A DNA stretch of 64,000 bases from Desulfonatronum lacustre DSM 10312 (GTDB lineage: Bacteria; Desulfobacterota; Desulfovibrionia; Desulfovibrionales; Desulfonatronaceae): assembly GCF_000519265.1 (NCBI RefSeq), contig NZ_KI912608.1, positions 3,009,313 through 3,073,312 of the forward strand, in the 5' to 3' direction. The translations under genes and the position numbers were made by a program. The first letter of the stretch is position 1. Every line of letters begins with the position of its first letter. The notes below the pieces were generated by a model that searched no databases, had not been told where the DNA came from, and worked only from the letters and a program-made list of their open reading frames with translations. Below, in pieces: positions 41,637 through 51,264 of this stretch.

Positions 41637-42973
41637 GGCGCCGCCTCCACACGGACCTGGCCGCTCAGCAACTTGGGTAGAAGGTAGTCGCGCATCTCGG
41701 CGAGCTTGGCGGATTCGTCGTGATTCTTAGCCACAAGTGCAAACAGCGAGTCGGCGATACCAGCGAACGCCTCCCGAGTTGATGCCGGGGGCACGGTGAC
41801 CGGTCGATTGAGGACATCCCCGGGTCGCACCCGTTGATGGCTGTTTGATGTGCCGGATGCACCCTGTGCGAGTTCCTCGCGAAAGGCGGCCTGTTGGAAC
41901 TGGCAATACAGGTAGTGCCGATCCGAGATCTGGCTCGGCACAAAGACCATAAACTCAGTCGATGCGATCTGTTTCCTGCCGCGAGGCCTTGGTGGAAGCC
42001 ATACCCTCGCGATTCGCGGGTTCAGCTTAGACAGAAGTACACACCCCTCTACGACGAGGAACTTGTTGCTCTTGATGGCGCTTCCCGCCTCGACGACAGG
42101 ACGCATCCCTGCATCGAATGCGGGGATGCTGAAATGATCGACAATCTCATCAGGGCTCTCCTGCGGTTTGACCTGTGTCTTCGAGATGGTTGCCAGGTCA
42201 CTAATCGTTCCGGCATCCCACCCCTCCGGCACGGGGCCGATGGCGGAGTCGACGAAGCGGGTAGGCAGGGCGTCGAAGACGGGCTTCGGCATGGAAGGGA
42301 AGGCGGTCGCGCCGCCAGCCTTGGCCTTGACCGGCTCGAAGTCCACGAACCACGCCCGGAAGATCGCCCGCGCCAGCCGCTCCAGCGCCCGTGCCGTCCG
42401 CCGGTTCTGCTCGATCTTGTCGTCCAATGCGCCGAGGACGGCGGCGATGGCGCGTTGTTCGTTGGTTGGGGGCAGCAGAAATGGAAGCGCCCCTAATATC
42501 GAAGTATTCAGATTGGGCATCGTTGCGCCAACGGCATGACGCACAACCCACTCACGCGACGCGGGATGACTCAGAAAATACGATGCATAGCGTGGATCTA
42601 CGACTCCTTCGCCAAAGCGGACTCGAAGACAACCGGTTCCGCAGAGCCAGCCGTTCTCCTTTTCCGTAATCAGCGCCCTGCGTTCCACGTCACCACGTCG
42701 GCTGTAGACGATGTCACCTGGTTTCACGAGATACCGAGAAAGCCTCTCTGCATCGCCTGGGGTGATGCGAGCAATCCCTCCCTCATCTACGCGGTCTTGA
42801 GAGATGTTCTGCGGCATGATTGAAGGCACGCCAATCGCCACGTAATCAGATGCGTGAAGCTGACTTCCGAACGGGCCCGTCTGGATGTCACCACCGCCAC
42901 GGCGGCAGACTTCGCCCATGAGTTCCCACTCCCAATTCGCGGGAGCTGATTGAAACAGTGCATCAGCCGCCAT
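41633..42973 (-). CDS. hsdS: type I restriction enzyme specificity subunit HsdS
   Basis: A 446-residue subunit with two target-recognition domains. The first runs from [27 protein letters not shown] to [11 protein letters not shown] and the conserved helix [35 protein letters not shown]. The second runs from [26 protein letters not shown] to [12 protein letters not shown] and helix [32 protein letters not shown]. It determines the bipartite DNA target. It overlaps hsdM by 11 nt and the four-helix gene by 4 nt. Confidence 0.94.
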   Translation of the reverse strand: MAADALFQSAPANWEWELMGEVCRRGGGDIQTGPFGSQLHASDYVAIGVPSIMPQNISQDRVDEGGIARITPGDAERLSRYLVKPGDIVYSRRGDVERRALITEKENGWLCGTGCLRVRFGEGVVDPRYASYFLSHPASREWVVRHAVGATMPNLNTSILGALPFLLPPTNEQRAIAAVLGALDDKIEQNRRTARALERLARAIFRAWFVDFEPVKAKAGGATAFPSMPKPVFDALPTRFVDSAIGPVPEGWDAGTISDLATISKTQVKPQESPDEIVDHFSIPAFDAGMRPVVEAGSAIKSNKFLVVEGCVLLSKLNPRIARVWLPPRPRGRKQIASTEFMVFVPSQISDRHYLYCQFQQAAFREELAQGASGTSNSHQRVRPGDVLNRPVTVPPASTREAFAGIADSLFALVAKNHDESAKLAEMRDYLLPKLLSGQVRVEAAP

Positions 42974-44645
42974 TCTGCAAGCCTCCCAACCGCTCCCGCA
43001 CCACCGCCATCAAACGCTCCCCCTCCCCAAAGCACTCCTCCAACTCCGCCAACAAGCGCGGGTACTTCTCCGCGAACGGCTCGCCGTCGTCCTCCTGCGC
43101 CTCGGCACCGACGTAGCGACCGGGGGTGAGCACGAAGCCGTGCTTGCCGATGCCTTTGATGGTCTCGGTCTTGCAGAAGCCGGGGATGTCGCGGTAGGCC
43201 CACTTGCCGTGTTCGGCCTCGTCCCACCATTCGGGCGCGGGCTCGCCGCGCCATTGGCGGAAGGCGTAGACGATGCGGCCGAGGTCGGAATCGAAGTTTG
43301 GGTCGCCCATGCCGTCGGCCAGCATGCTCTCGCCGTCGTCGCCGCCGGTCAGTACGCGCAGCGTCCGGGTCTGCATGGTGCCCAGTTTGCGCGCGTCGAT
43401 GAACAGCGTTTCGCCTGTGCGGTCGCGCCCGCCATGCTTGAGGTTCTTGCCTGTCTTGTCGCGGGTCAGGAACCAGAGGCAGGCGGGGATCCCGGTGGTC
43501 AGGAAGAGTTGGGCCGGAAGCGCGACGATGCAGTCCACCAAATCGGCTTCGACGATGCGCCGGCGGATGTCGCCCTCGCCGCCGGAGCCGGTGGAGAGCG
43601 AGCCGTTGGCCATGACGAAGCCGGCCACCCCGCCGCCGTGGCCATTGGGCGGCGCGAGGTGGTGGATGAAGTGCTGGATCCAGGCGTAGTTGGCGTTGCC
43701 GACCGGCGGCGTGCCGTAGCGCCAACGCACGTCGTCGGCCAGGAGCTTGCCCGACCAGTCCGAGATGTTGAATGGGGGATTGGCAAGGATGTAGTCGGCC
43801 TTGAGGTCGGGGTGCAGGTTGCGCAGGAAGCTGTCGGCGGGCTGCGAGCCGAGGTTGGCCTCGATGCCGCGGATGGCGAGGTTCATGTGCGCCAGTCGCC
43901 AGGTGGTCGGGTTCGACTCCTGGCCGAAGATCGAGATGTCGGTCTTCTGTCCGCCGTGGGCCTCCACGAAACGTTCCGACTGCACGAACATCCCCGCCGA
44001 ACCGCAGCACGGGTCGTACACGCGGCCCTCGTAGGGTTCGAGCATCTCGACCAGCAAGCGCACGATGCATCGCGGCGTGAAGAACTCGCCGCCGAGCTTG
44101 CCCTCGGCCTGGGCGAACTTGCCGAGAAAGTACTCGTAGACGCGGCCGAGCGTGTCGCGGGCCTTGGCGCGGTCGCCCTTGAAGCCGATGTCGGCGATCA
44201 GGTCGATCAGGCCCTTCATCTTCTCCGGCGCGATGCCGCGGCGGGCGTAGTCGCGCGGCAGCTTGCCCTTGAGGTTCGGGTTGTCGCGCTCCACGGCGAG
44301 GATGGCATCGTCGATCAGCGTGGCGATGTCAGGCCGCGCGGCCTGGTTTGGGAGGTTCTGCCAGCGCGCCTCGGGCGGCACCCAGAAGACCCGCTCGGCG
44401 GTGTACTCGTCGCGGTTCTCCAGCAAGCCTTCGAGTTGTGGGCCGGTGATGCCGTCGGCTTCCAACTCGACCTTGAGCTCATCGCGACGGGCCTCGAAGG
44501 AGTCGGAGATGTACTTCAGGAAGAGCAGGCCGAGGACCACGTGCTTGTACTCGGCGGCGTCGATCTGCCCGCGCAGGGCATCAGCCGATTTCCAGAGAAT
44601 CTCGGCGCGGGCCAAATCGGTGTTGTTCGTCTCAGTTTTCGCCAT
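42963..44645 (-). CDS. hsdM: type I DNA methyltransferase HsdM
   Basis: About 560 residues from ATG 44645 ([48 protein letters not shown]). The frame is open to 44687, where ATGAGTAAGGAGG might be an alternative start. The N6-adenine methylase fold shows [15 protein letters not shown] (SAM site) and [15 protein letters not shown] (NPPF). [10 protein letters not shown] and [15 protein letters not shown] follow. It methylates the site set by HsdS and protects host DNA. It heads the hsdM-S-four-helix-R operon. Confidence 0.94.
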   Translation of the reverse strand: MAKTETNNTDLARAEILWKSADALRGQIDAAEYKHVVLGLLFLKYISDSFEARRDELKVELEADGITGPQLEGLLENRDEYTAERVFWVPPEARWQNLPNQAARPDIATLIDDAILAVERDNPNLKGKLPRDYARRGIAPEKMKGLIDLIADIGFKGDRAKARDTLGRVYEYFLGKFAQAEGKLGGEFFTPRCIVRLLVEMLEPYEGRVYDPCCGSAGMFVQSERFVEAHGGQKTDISIFGQESNPTTWRLAHMNLAIRGIEANLGSQPADSFLRNLHPDLKADYILANPPFNISDWSGKLLADDVRWRYGTPPVGNANYAWIQHFIHHLAPPNGHGGGVAGFVMANGSLSTGSGGEGDIRRRIVEADLVDCIVALPAQLFLTTGIPACLWFLTRDKTGKNLKHGGRDRTGETLFIDARKLGTMQTRTLRVLTGGDDGESMLADGMGDPNFDSDLGRIVYAFRQWRGEPAPEWWDEAEHGKWAYRDIPGFCKTETIKGIGKHGFVLTPGRYVGAEAQEDDGEPFAEKYPRLLAELEECFGEGERLMAVVRERLGGLQNGG

Positions 44646-45039
44646 CAGGGTTTTCCCAGGTCGTTCCAATCCCCCCTCCTTACTCATTCCTTGGACATTT
44701 TACGCGCCATATCCTAATTTCTCCTGGGCCTTGATCTTTATGGATTACGCGCTGGAACGTCACCTGCAATTCCAACAGGAGACAAAAGACGAGCGGGCGG
44801 TTCAATTCTTCAAGTGTCGGGATGTTTTGAATCCATCACAGGAAACCGGTAAAATACCGAATGGTTGGACTTTTAAACTACAATTGGAGTGGAAGCAATC
44901 GCATGACGGAGGAGAAGGCATCATCGTCGAGTCGAGCGCAATCGCCGTGTCGCGGACGCATCGTGAACGACTGCGGACCCTGCACGCACAGGACCGCAAA
45001 GCCGGGCTGTCGGGCGCGGTCATTGAGGAAAAGATCGCC
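44646..45039. other. intergenic gap between hsdM and the patatin gene
   Basis: The 394-nt stretch divides divergent genes and must hold two promoters. It is somewhat AT-rich at 44740-44900. A 46-codon frame (44903-45043) overlaps the patatin start by four bases but has only a weak, distant GGAG and no recognisable product. No repeat or RNA gene was found. Confidence 0.5.
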
Positions 45040-45906
45040 ATGAAGCTGACAAACGCGGGCCTGGTGCTGGAAGGCGGGGGGCTGCGGGGGGTGTTTACGT
45101 CCGGGGTGTTGCGGCGGCTCATGGATGAGGGGCTGTGGTTCGCCTCGGTGTACGGGGTGTCCATGGGCGCGTGCAACGGGGCCAACTACGTGGCCCGGCA
45201 GCCGGAGCGCAACCGGATGGTGAACATCGGGTTCGTGCGGGACCGGCGCTATCTGAGCTGGATGCGGCTGCTGCGCGGCGGGGATTTGTTCGGCATGGAG
45301 TTCATCTTCCGGGTCATTCCGCGGCGGATCATCCCCTTTGACTACGCGGCGTTCCGGGACAGTCCCGTGACGTTCTGGGTCGGCCTGACCGACTGCGAGC
45401 AGGGGGAGGCGGTCTGGTTGGAGAAGGGCGGGTTCGCCCGGACCGACGACTCCGTGGACGAGGTGTTCCGGGCCACGGCCAGCCTGCCGGTGATTTCCTC
45501 CCCGGTGCGCTACGAAGGGCGGATGGTCATGGACGGCGGCATCGCCGACCCGGTCCCCGTCCGCGTCTGCATGGACCAGGGCCACGCCAAGCGGGTGATC
45601 GTGCTCACCCAGCCGGACGGGTACGTCAAAAAGCCGGGTAAAAGCGGCTGGGCCTGCAGATGGCGGCATCCCGAGCTTGCGGGCATGCACCGGATGCTGG
45701 CCCGCCGCCATGACGTCTACAACGAGACCCTGGCCGCGATCCGGGACATGGAGGCCCGAGGCGAGGCCTTTGTCATTCGGCCGGACACGACCATGGGCGT
45801 GGGCCGGATCTGCCGCGAACCCAGGAAGCTTTACGACCTCTACGACCACGGCTATTTCACGGCCCAGAGCCGGATGGACGCCTTGCGGGCGTATCTGGCG
45901 GCTTGA
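45040..45906 (+). CDS. patatin-like phospholipase
   Basis: A 288-residue enzyme from ATG 45040 (MKLTNAGLVLEGGGLRGVFTSGVLRRL). The oxyanion motif EGGGLRG, the nucleophile GVSMGACNG (GxSxG) and the catalytic Asp in MDGGIADPVPV are all present. Bacterial relatives of this length hydrolyse lipids or act on membranes. The frame extends far upstream, but the conserved domain starts at once after this Met. The next gene follows at 50 nt, so co-transcription is possible. Confidence 0.92.
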   Translation: MKLTNAGLVLEGGGLRGVFTSGVLRRLMDEGLWFASVYGVSMGACNGANYVARQPERNRMVNIGFVRDRRYLSWMRLLRGGDLFGMEFIFRVIPRRIIPFDYAAFRDSPVTFWVGLTDCEQGEAVWLEKGGFARTDDSVDEVFRATASLPVISSPVRYEGRMVMDGGIADPVPVRVCMDQGHAKRVIVLTQPDGYVKKPGKSGWACRWRHPELAGMHRMLARRHDVYNETLAAIRDMEARGEAFVIRPDTTMGVGRICREPRKLYDLYDHGYFTAQSRMDALRAYLAA

Positions 45907-45955
45907 ATCAGGGCCGACCCTCACGGTTCTTTCCACTCATCAGCCCAAAGGATGA

Positions 45956-46417
45956 ATGCAATTGCTGCACATCTACATTGATGCCGACTCATGTCCGGTC
46001 AAGCAGGAGGTGTATCGCGTCGCAAGCCGGTACCAGCTTGATGTGACGCTGGTGGCCAATTCTCGGATGCACGTACCCCGTGAACAGCGGGTGGCGCTCA
46101 TGGTGGTGAAAGGCGGTTTTGACGCGGCTGATGATTGGATTGTCGAGCACGTCGGCATCCACGACATTGTGGTCACCGCCGACATCCTGCTGGCCGACCG
46201 CTGCCTGAAAAAGGGTGCGCTCGTTGTCGGCCCAACCGGAAAACCCTTCACCGCCGAAAGCATCGGCTCAGCCGTGGCAATCCGGGACCTGATGGCGGAA
46301 CTTCGCAGCTCCGGGGAGATGACGGGAGGGCCTGCGCCGCTCAAAAAACAGGATCGCTCACGTTTCCTGCATCAGCTCGATGAAATGATCCAATCGATCC
46401 GTCGCGAACACCGGTGA
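45956..46417 (+). CDS. YaiI/YqxD-family protein (DUF188)
   Basis: A 153-residue protein with the PIN-like DUF188 signature: [62 protein letters not shown] and [23 protein letters not shown]. Acidic residues ([12 protein letters not shown]) are placed as in nucleases of the PIN fold. No function is established for the family. It lies 50 nt after the patatin gene. Confidence 0.92.
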   Translation: MQLLHIYIDADSCPVKQEVYRVASRYQLDVTLVANSRMHVPREQRVALMVVKGGFDAADDWIVEHVGIHDIVVTADILLADRCLKKGALVVGPTGKPFTAESIGSAVAIRDLMAELRSSGEMTGGPAPLKKQDRSRFLHQLDEMIQSIRREHR

Positions 46418-46445
46418 GGTTTGGCTTGAGCCGGTTGATCCGGAA

Positions 46446-46459
46446 TTGATCCAGGTCAA
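46446..46459 (+). promoter_or_regulatory. HcpR-type palindrome before the sulfite reductase gene
   Basis: TTGATCCAGGTCAA is nearly identical to the four other sites. A TAGAGT element at 46481-46486 may be the -10, placing the palindrome centre near -41, the same geometry as at hcp. Confidence 0.6.
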
Positions 46460-46522
46460 GGATCGTGTCCGTCGCTGTGGTAGAGTCGCTCGAAACCAAG
46501 CACCAACGACAAGGAGACGATC

Positions 46523-47254
46523 ATGTCCAAGACCCTACCTTTGAAATCCTACAACATCCTGCCCGGTCCCAAAATGGGCCTGATCACGCCGGAGTATCTG
46601 GAGTCCGTGGCCGCGGCGGTGCGCAAGCACGACATCCCCCTGCTCAAGATCACCTCGGCCCAACGGCTGGCCATCGGCGGGCACGGGCCGGAGGCCGCGG
46701 CGGATATCTGGCGGGCCTTGGGGTTTCCGGACGGCCCGAAAAAGCCCGTCGGCGTGCATTACATCCAGGCTTGTCCGGGCTCGCGCTGGTGCAAGTTCGG
46801 CCAACTGGATTCCCTGGAACTGGGCCGCAAGGTGGATTCGGCGATTATGGGCATGGAATTGCCGGCCAAGACCAAGTTCGGTCTCTCCGGGTGCGGCATG
46901 AACTGTTGCGAGAGTTATATCCGGGACGTGGGGCTGTTCGGGAAGAAAAAAGGCTGGACCCTGATCTTCGGCGGCAACGGCGGCGGACGCCCCCGGGTCG
47001 GGGACGTGATCGCCAGGGACCTGACCGACGACCAGGCCGTGGAACTGACCCGGGCCTGTTTGAATTTCTACGCCGCCAAGGCCAAGCCCCGGGAGCGGAC
47101 CGCCCGGTTCATGGAACGGATCGGGGTGGAGGTGTTCAAGCGAGCGGTGCTGGGGGAGGGGACCGCCTACTTGGACGGGCGGCTCAGTTCGACGGCTTCG
47201 GCTGGCAAAGATGCTTCAGGAGGAGGGGGAGCCAGTTCTCCTGAGGCGTGTTGA
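46523..47254 (+). CDS. sir: small assimilatory-type sulfite reductase
   Basis: A 243-residue sirohaem protein, matching the small (about 23-27 kDa) low-spin sulfite reductases of sulfate reducers. The Cys set binding the [4Fe-4S]-sirohaem pair is CPGSRWC and CGMNC (in KFGLSGCGMNCCESYIRD). GGNGGGRPRVGD is a cofactor loop. AAGGAG precedes ATG 46523. The C-terminal 25 residues, rich in Gly and Ser, lie antisense to the end of the transposase-like gene and may be a recent extension. An HcpR-type palindrome lies upstream. The physiological role of these enzymes is still debated; nitrite reduction is possible. Confidence 0.88.
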   Translation: MSKTLPLKSYNILPGPKMGLITPEYLESVAAAVRKHDIPLLKITSAQRLAIGGHGPEAAADIWRALGFPDGPKKPVGVHYIQACPGSRWCKFGQLDSLELGRKVDSAIMGMELPAKTKFGLSGCGMNCCESYIRDVGLFGKKKGWTLIFGGNGGGRPRVGDVIARDLTDDQAVELTRACLNFYAAKAKPRERTARFMERIGVEVFKRAVLGEGTAYLDGRLSSTASAGKDASGGGGASSPEAC

Positions 47255-48023
47255 AGCGGAATTCGAGTTCCTTGAGATACAGCGGGCAGCATTCCGGGGT
47301 GAAGCAGCGGTAGCGGGTCAGCCAGGCCTCCGCGAACCGCCAAAATGTCCGGTCCGCGTCCAAGGGGAGGGATTCCTGATTCCACTTCTTGGCGAACAGT
47401 TTACGCAGGTTGCCGCAGCAGGCGAAAAACAGGGCCTCGCGGCCCTCGGCGGGTTCGGTGTAGACAAGGGTGCGCCAGATGCGCTTGCGTAACGGACGTC
47501 CGAGAATTTCCCGGACATCCAGGTCGGGAAGCAGCTCAAAGCGAATGCTTCCGGGCGATCGGCGCAACGCGAACACCGGGGCTCCCCTGCCCAGGCAGTG
47601 GTCATTTCCGGCGGCGTTGTTCTTGCGGCAGTGCTTGCGCAGTTCCCCTTGTTCGTCGAACAGCGGCGCAAAGGACGGGTCTCCGGCCAGGAGGCTGAAC
47701 CGCAGCGTGTTCACCGCCTTGAGCGTGGTTTCGTAGGAAGCCTGGACTTCTCCGGCCATTTCCGTGACCGGGACGCCCTCCACGAACAAGCGCATCAGGG
47801 CCATCCACTGGGCTCGTGAGAGCGCGCACCGATTCAGCCAGCGGCCGGTGAAGTCGTGAAAGGTGTACACGCACTCCCCACAACGGTAGCGACCGTCCTT
47901 GAGCGGATAGACGGATCGCTGTCCGCAGCGGGGGCAGCGCACTTCGCCCTCGGGCCAGCAATGGGTCGCGAAAAGCGTTTGTTGCGGGTTTCGGTCCGAG
48001 GTGAACGCGCCGCGGCAGGCCAT
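47184..48023 (-). CDS. IS1595-type transposase-derived zinc-ribbon protein
   Basis: A 279-residue protein from ATG 48023. The N terminus has a zinc ribbon (CPRCGQRSVYPLKDGRYRCGEC) and the fold of IS1595/ISXO2 transposases (WMALMRLFVEGVPVTEMAGEVQASYETTLKAVNTLR), and the end has LKELEFRFN. The middle lacks the expected DDE pattern: instead of DESYFGG it reads FDEQGELRKHCRKNN, and HHRVNHS is missing. No terminal repeats were noticed. It sits 5 nt after a ferredoxin stop, so it is probably a domesticated protein of the ferredoxin operon. Its 3' end overlaps sir by 71 nt, convergently. Confidence 0.75.
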   Translation of the reverse strand: MACRGAFTSDRNPQQTLFATHCWPEGEVRCPRCGQRSVYPLKDGRYRCGECVYTFHDFTGRWLNRCALSRAQWMALMRLFVEGVPVTEMAGEVQASYETTLKAVNTLRFSLLAGDPSFAPLFDEQGELRKHCRKNNAAGNDHCLGRGAPVFALRRSPGSIRFELLPDLDVREILGRPLRKRIWRTLVYTEPAEGREALFFACCGNLRKLFAKKWNQESLPLDADRTFWRFAEAWLTRYRCFTPECCPLYLKELEFRFNTPQENWLPLLLKHLCQPKPSN

Positions 48024-48028
48024 TGCCC

Positions 48029-48223
48029 CTATCCTTCCCAGTGAATGCACTCCACCGGGCAGTTGTCCACGGCCTCCTGAATCTGATCTTCCGGGCCACC
48101 CTCTTCCTGAATCACCTCCGCCTTGCCCGTCCCGATGTCCAGGTGAAACACTTCCGGACACATCTCCTCGCAAACTCCGCACCCGATGCATTCGTCTTGG
48201 TCAATGAGCACTTTTCTGGCCAT
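48029..48223 (-). CDS. ferredoxin, one [4Fe-4S] cluster
   Basis: A 64-residue Desulfovibrio-type ferredoxin. CIGCGVCEEMCPEVF gives three ligands and NCPVECIHWEG the fourth. Such proteins carry electrons between cytoplasmic enzymes such as pyruvate:ferredoxin oxidoreductase and sulfite reductases. AAAGGAGG lies before ATG 48223. The nearby sulfite reductase may use it. Confidence 0.95.
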   Translation of the reverse strand: MARKVLIDQDECIGCGVCEEMCPEVFHLDIGTGKAEVIQEEGGPEDQIQEAVDNCPVECIHWEG

Positions 48224-48445
48224 GATAGTCCTCCTTTGGAGTCAATCCGGACGTCGAACTCGTTCCGGCTTCGTCGCGAACATCTCGCGCGGCCCGGGAT
48301 TTGATTCGCGTATTGTACCAGTCCGAGGTTTTAAGAGTGAACCAGGCGTTTGTCCACCCTGCTTGACAGATCATCCGTCCCCCACATAACTCCCTGCTGA
48401 AAAATTACCGCCTCGAACCTCAAGCCTTTCCCCTGGAGTTGCATC

Positions 48446-49723
48446 ATGCGCATCCTGCTCGTCGGATCCGGTGGCCGCGAACACGCCCTGGCCTGGAAAC
48501 TCAAGCAAAGCCCTCTGGTCGAGACCTTGCTCATCGCGTCCGGAAATCCGGGCACGGTCGGGATGGGGGAGAATTTACCGATCACGGACGACGACATACC
48601 CGGCCTGGTCCGCGCCGCCCGGGAACACAAGGTGGACATGGTGGTCCCCGGCCCGGAACTGCCTCTGGTCCTGGGGCTCAAGGACGCTCTGGCCAACGAA
48701 GGCATCGCCTGTTTCGGACCCAGCGCCTTCTGCGCCCGGCTGGAGGGAAGCAAGGTCTTTGCCAAAAACATGATGCGCAAGGCCGGGATCCCCACGGCGG
48801 ACTTCCAGGTTTTCGAGGAAGCCCACGAGGCCAGGGAGTATGCCAAAAAGCACTCCTTGCCCATGGTGATCAAGGCGGACGGGTTGGCCGCGGGCAAGGG
48901 AGTGATCATCGCCAAGACCCGGGAAGAAGCCCTGGAGGCCATTGACGCGATCATGGTCCGGCGGATCTTCGACGCGGCCGGGGAGCGGCTGATCATCGAG
49001 GAGGCCTTGGTGGGCGAAGAAGCCTCACTGCTGGCCTTTTGCGACGGAAAGACCGTGGTTCCCCTGCCCTCGGCCCAGGACCACAAGCCCGTGGGCGAAA
49101 ACGACACCGGCCCGAACACCGGGGGCATGGGCGCCTACTGCCCGGCCCCGATCCTGCCCGAGGACAAGCTTGCCGCACTGACCGAGACGACCATCACTCC
49201 CCTGACCCGGTTGCTGGCCGAAAAGGGGCAACCCTTTCAGGGGGTCATCTATGCCGGACTGATGTTCACGGCCAAGGGGCCGTACGTGTTGGAATACAAC
49301 GTCCGCTTCGGAGACCCGGAATGCCAGCCGCTGATGGTCCGCCTGGAGTCCGACCTGGCGAAAATCATGTCCGCCTGCTGCGAAAAACGGCTGGCCCAGG
49401 TTCCGGTGCGGTGGTCGGAAAAGACGGGGCTGTGCGTGGTGTTGGCCGCGCCGGGGTATCCCGGGGCCTACCCCAAGGGCATGCCCATCTCCGGATTGGA
49501 CCGGGCCGAAGCCGTGCCCGGGGTCACCGTGTTCCAGGCCGGCACGGCTCTGAGGGAGGGGCGGCTCGTAACCTCCGGAGGCCGGGTCCTGGGCGTCACC
49601 GCCCTGGCCCCGGGCTTGGCCGCGGCCAGGGCCGCCGCCTATCAGGCCGCGGATTTGATCGATTTCGAAGGCAAATATCTGCGCCGGGACATCGGGGCCA
49701 AGGGCATCGACCGGGCTGGGTGA
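48446..49723 (+). CDS. purD: phosphoribosylamine-glycine ligase
   Basis: A 425-residue GAR synthetase, the standard length. MRILLVGSGGREHALAWKLKQS opens the protein, followed by PGPELPLVLGLKDAL, the ATP-grasp domain (KVFAKNMMRKAGIPTADF, PMVIKADGLAAGKGVIIA, IIEEALVGEEASLLAFCDG), NTGGMGAYCPAP and EYNVRFGDPECQPLM. It makes GAR in purine synthesis. It is a single gene with a terminator downstream. Confidence 0.97.
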   Translation: MRILLVGSGGREHALAWKLKQSPLVETLLIASGNPGTVGMGENLPITDDDIPGLVRAAREHKVDMVVPGPELPLVLGLKDALANEGIACFGPSAFCARLEGSKVFAKNMMRKAGIPTADFQVFEEAHEAREYAKKHSLPMVIKADGLAAGKGVIIAKTREEALEAIDAIMVRRIFDAAGERLIIEEALVGEEASLLAFCDGKTVVPLPSAQDHKPVGENDTGPNTGGMGAYCPAPILPEDKLAALTETTITPLTRLLAEKGQPFQGVIYAGLMFTAKGPYVLEYNVRFGDPECQPLMVRLESDLAKIMSACCEKRLAQVPVRWSEKTGLCVVLAAPGYPGAYPKGMPISGLDRAEAVPGVTVFQAGTALREGRLVTSGGRVLGVTALAPGLAAARAAAYQAADLIDFEGKYLRRDIGAKGIDRAG

Positions 49724-49740
49724 GGGCCCGATCTTCCACA

Positions 49741-49799
49741 AAAAAAGCCCCGGGGTTCGGACCGCATTCCTCGCGGACGCCGAGCCTCGGGGCTTTTTC
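49741..49799. terminator. bidirectional terminator after purD
   Basis: An aaaaaagccccg arm near 49741 pairs with the matching cggggcttttt arm ending near 49799, with a partly paired loop between. It serves both purD and the convergent methyltransferase gene. Confidence 0.85.
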
Positions 49800-49819
49800 T
49801 TCCAATTCTCCCTGGCCGA

Positions 49820-51037
49820 TCAGTCCTGGACCGTCCCCATGACCACGCAGACCGGATCGCTGGTCAGGGTCTGGTCGATGTGCGGGTCGTCCTCGGGCCG
49901 CCACCAGTTGCGGATGCTTACGGTTCGCAAATCCGTCAAGGCCGGGAGGGTCTGAAAATACTCCAAAACCAGGCCGATGCGCTCAAATTCATGCAGATCC
50001 ATCCACATCCGCACGGCCTTGGTCGGGAACCAGCGGCTGGAAATCCCCACCAGCAGCATCCCGCCGGGGCGCAGCACCCTGGCGCACTCGGCGATGACCG
50101 CCTGTGGGGAGGTCAGGTACTCGATGGACAGGCTGCATGTCACGGCGTCGAAGCTCTTGTCCGGAAAGGGCAGCTTGGGGGCCGCGTTCAGATCGTGGAC
50201 CACCCGGTCGGCCAGGCGGGGGTTGGCTTCCATTTCCTCCAGGTTCAAGCCCAGTCCGGTTACGTGGAGGTCGAGATGTTCCGGAATGTGGGACAGGACA
50301 CTGCTCATCAGGTCCAGAACCTTCGCGCCTGACGGCAAGGAGGACAGGGAGTCGGCGTAGGTTTGCTCCAGAAACGCCCCGGCCTGGGCGTCCACGTGGC
50401 CGATGATCCGGGGCGCGGCGTAGAACAGCGTGTCCTCAGTTTCATCCAGGCGGCGCAGTCCATTTTGCAGATCAAAGCTGGTCGGGCGTCCGTGGCGGCG
50501 CTGCATGCCCGGCCCGCTGTCCGCGATTTCCTCCAGCCAGCAGGTCAGCCGCCCTCCGGTTTCCGTGGCCTTGTCCGCCAAGTCCAGGATCGTGGCCCGC
50601 AGGGTTAATGGAAAGCCTGCCAGGGGATGGTTCAGGTCCACGACCATGTTCGAGGCATCCAGCTCGATAATCCGTCCTGGTCGGGAGTCCTGCGGGTACA
50701 CCCCGAGCATGTCCCCCAGTATTCCTCGTGGGTAAAAACGGCCCCGGGCCGGTTCGATGACCCGTCCGCCCACGGTCCGGCGCTGGAATCGGGACCGGGG
50801 TACGCGATGGATCAGCTTCGGGTCATGATCCGGGATGGCTTCTCCGGGTTGATACGTTTTCTCCACCGTGTCGCCCACTGCCTTGCCCAGAAGGGCTTCC
50901 TTGAATCCGGGCGGAAATACGTCTCGCCAGAGGTTCACGCGCCGGGCCAGATACCGCTCCTGATGCCGGGCTTGTGGGCTTTGCCATTCCAGGGCCAGTT
51001 CCAACGTCGTCAAACTGTGTTCACCAAGTCCGCTCAC
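49820..51037 (-). CDS. SlyD/FKBP-like domain fused to a SAM methyltransferase
   Basis: A 405-residue cytoplasmic protein. The middle section has the FKBP/SlyD end motif (GRIIELDASNMVVDLNHPLAGFPLTLRATILDL, about residues 115-150), with an earlier FPRG-type segment (FYPRGILGDMLGV). The C-terminal 200 residues form a class I methyltransferase: AKVLDLMSSVLSHIPEHL, VVHDLNAAPKLPFPDKSFDAVTCSLSIEYL and ARVLRPGGMLLVGIS. The SAM-binding first loop is DLMSS in place of the usual DxGxG. I infer a chaperone-like substrate grip on the methylation target. The substrate is unknown. Confidence 0.8.
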   Translation of the reverse strand: MSGLGEHSLTTLELALEWQSPQARHQERYLARRVNLWRDVFPPGFKEALLGKAVGDTVEKTYQPGEAIPDHDPKLIHRVPRSRFQRRTVGGRVIEPARGRFYPRGILGDMLGVYPQDSRPGRIIELDASNMVVDLNHPLAGFPLTLRATILDLADKATETGGRLTCWLEEIADSGPGMQRRHGRPTSFDLQNGLRRLDETEDTLFYAAPRIIGHVDAQAGAFLEQTYADSLSSLPSGAKVLDLMSSVLSHIPEHLDLHVTGLGLNLEEMEANPRLADRVVHDLNAAPKLPFPDKSFDAVTCSLSIEYLTSPQAVIAECARVLRPGGMLLVGISSRWFPTKAVRMWMDLHEFERIGLVLEYFQTLPALTDLRTVSIRNWWRPEDDPHIDQTLTSDPVCVVMGTVQD

Positions 51038-51098
51038 AATCTCCTTCTTTGCTCACCCTGTGTTGGGTTCAGAGGTTAATTGGTCAGGTGGGCCAAAT

Positions 51099-51129
51099 GC
51101 AAAGGGGCGGCTAAAAGCCGCCCCTTTGC
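51099..51129. terminator. terminator downstream of the EF-G-like gene
   Basis: gcaaaggggcggct (51099-51112) and agccgcccctttgc (51116-51129) are perfect complements around aaa. This ends the EF-G-like transcript; an A/T-rich flank is present on both sides but no long U run. Confidence 0.75.
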
Positions 51130-51228
51130 AACCGAACACGAGGAGTTCTCCCCTGTTCCGGCAGCTTAAGTGCAGAGATAGTACCTCAATCGGCCCGGTC
51201 AAGCCTCAGGCAGGCTCCGGTCCTTGAT

Positions 51229-51264
51229 CCGGGCAAAGCCCCGGGCAAAACCCCGGGCAAAGCC
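51229..51264. repeat. three tandem 12-bp repeats next to the EF-G-like stop codon
   Basis: ccgggcaaagcc, ccgggcaaaacc and ccgggcaaagcc fill 51229-51264 exactly and abut the stop codon. In the gene's frame after the stop they would read GFAR three times, then a further stop about 23 codons on. Confidence 0.85.

Noticed and set aside
44903-45043. 46-codon frame overlapping the patatin start
   Set aside because: Its only GGAG is too far from the ATG and the product (Cys/Arg/Ser-rich) matches nothing I know; left as part of the gap.
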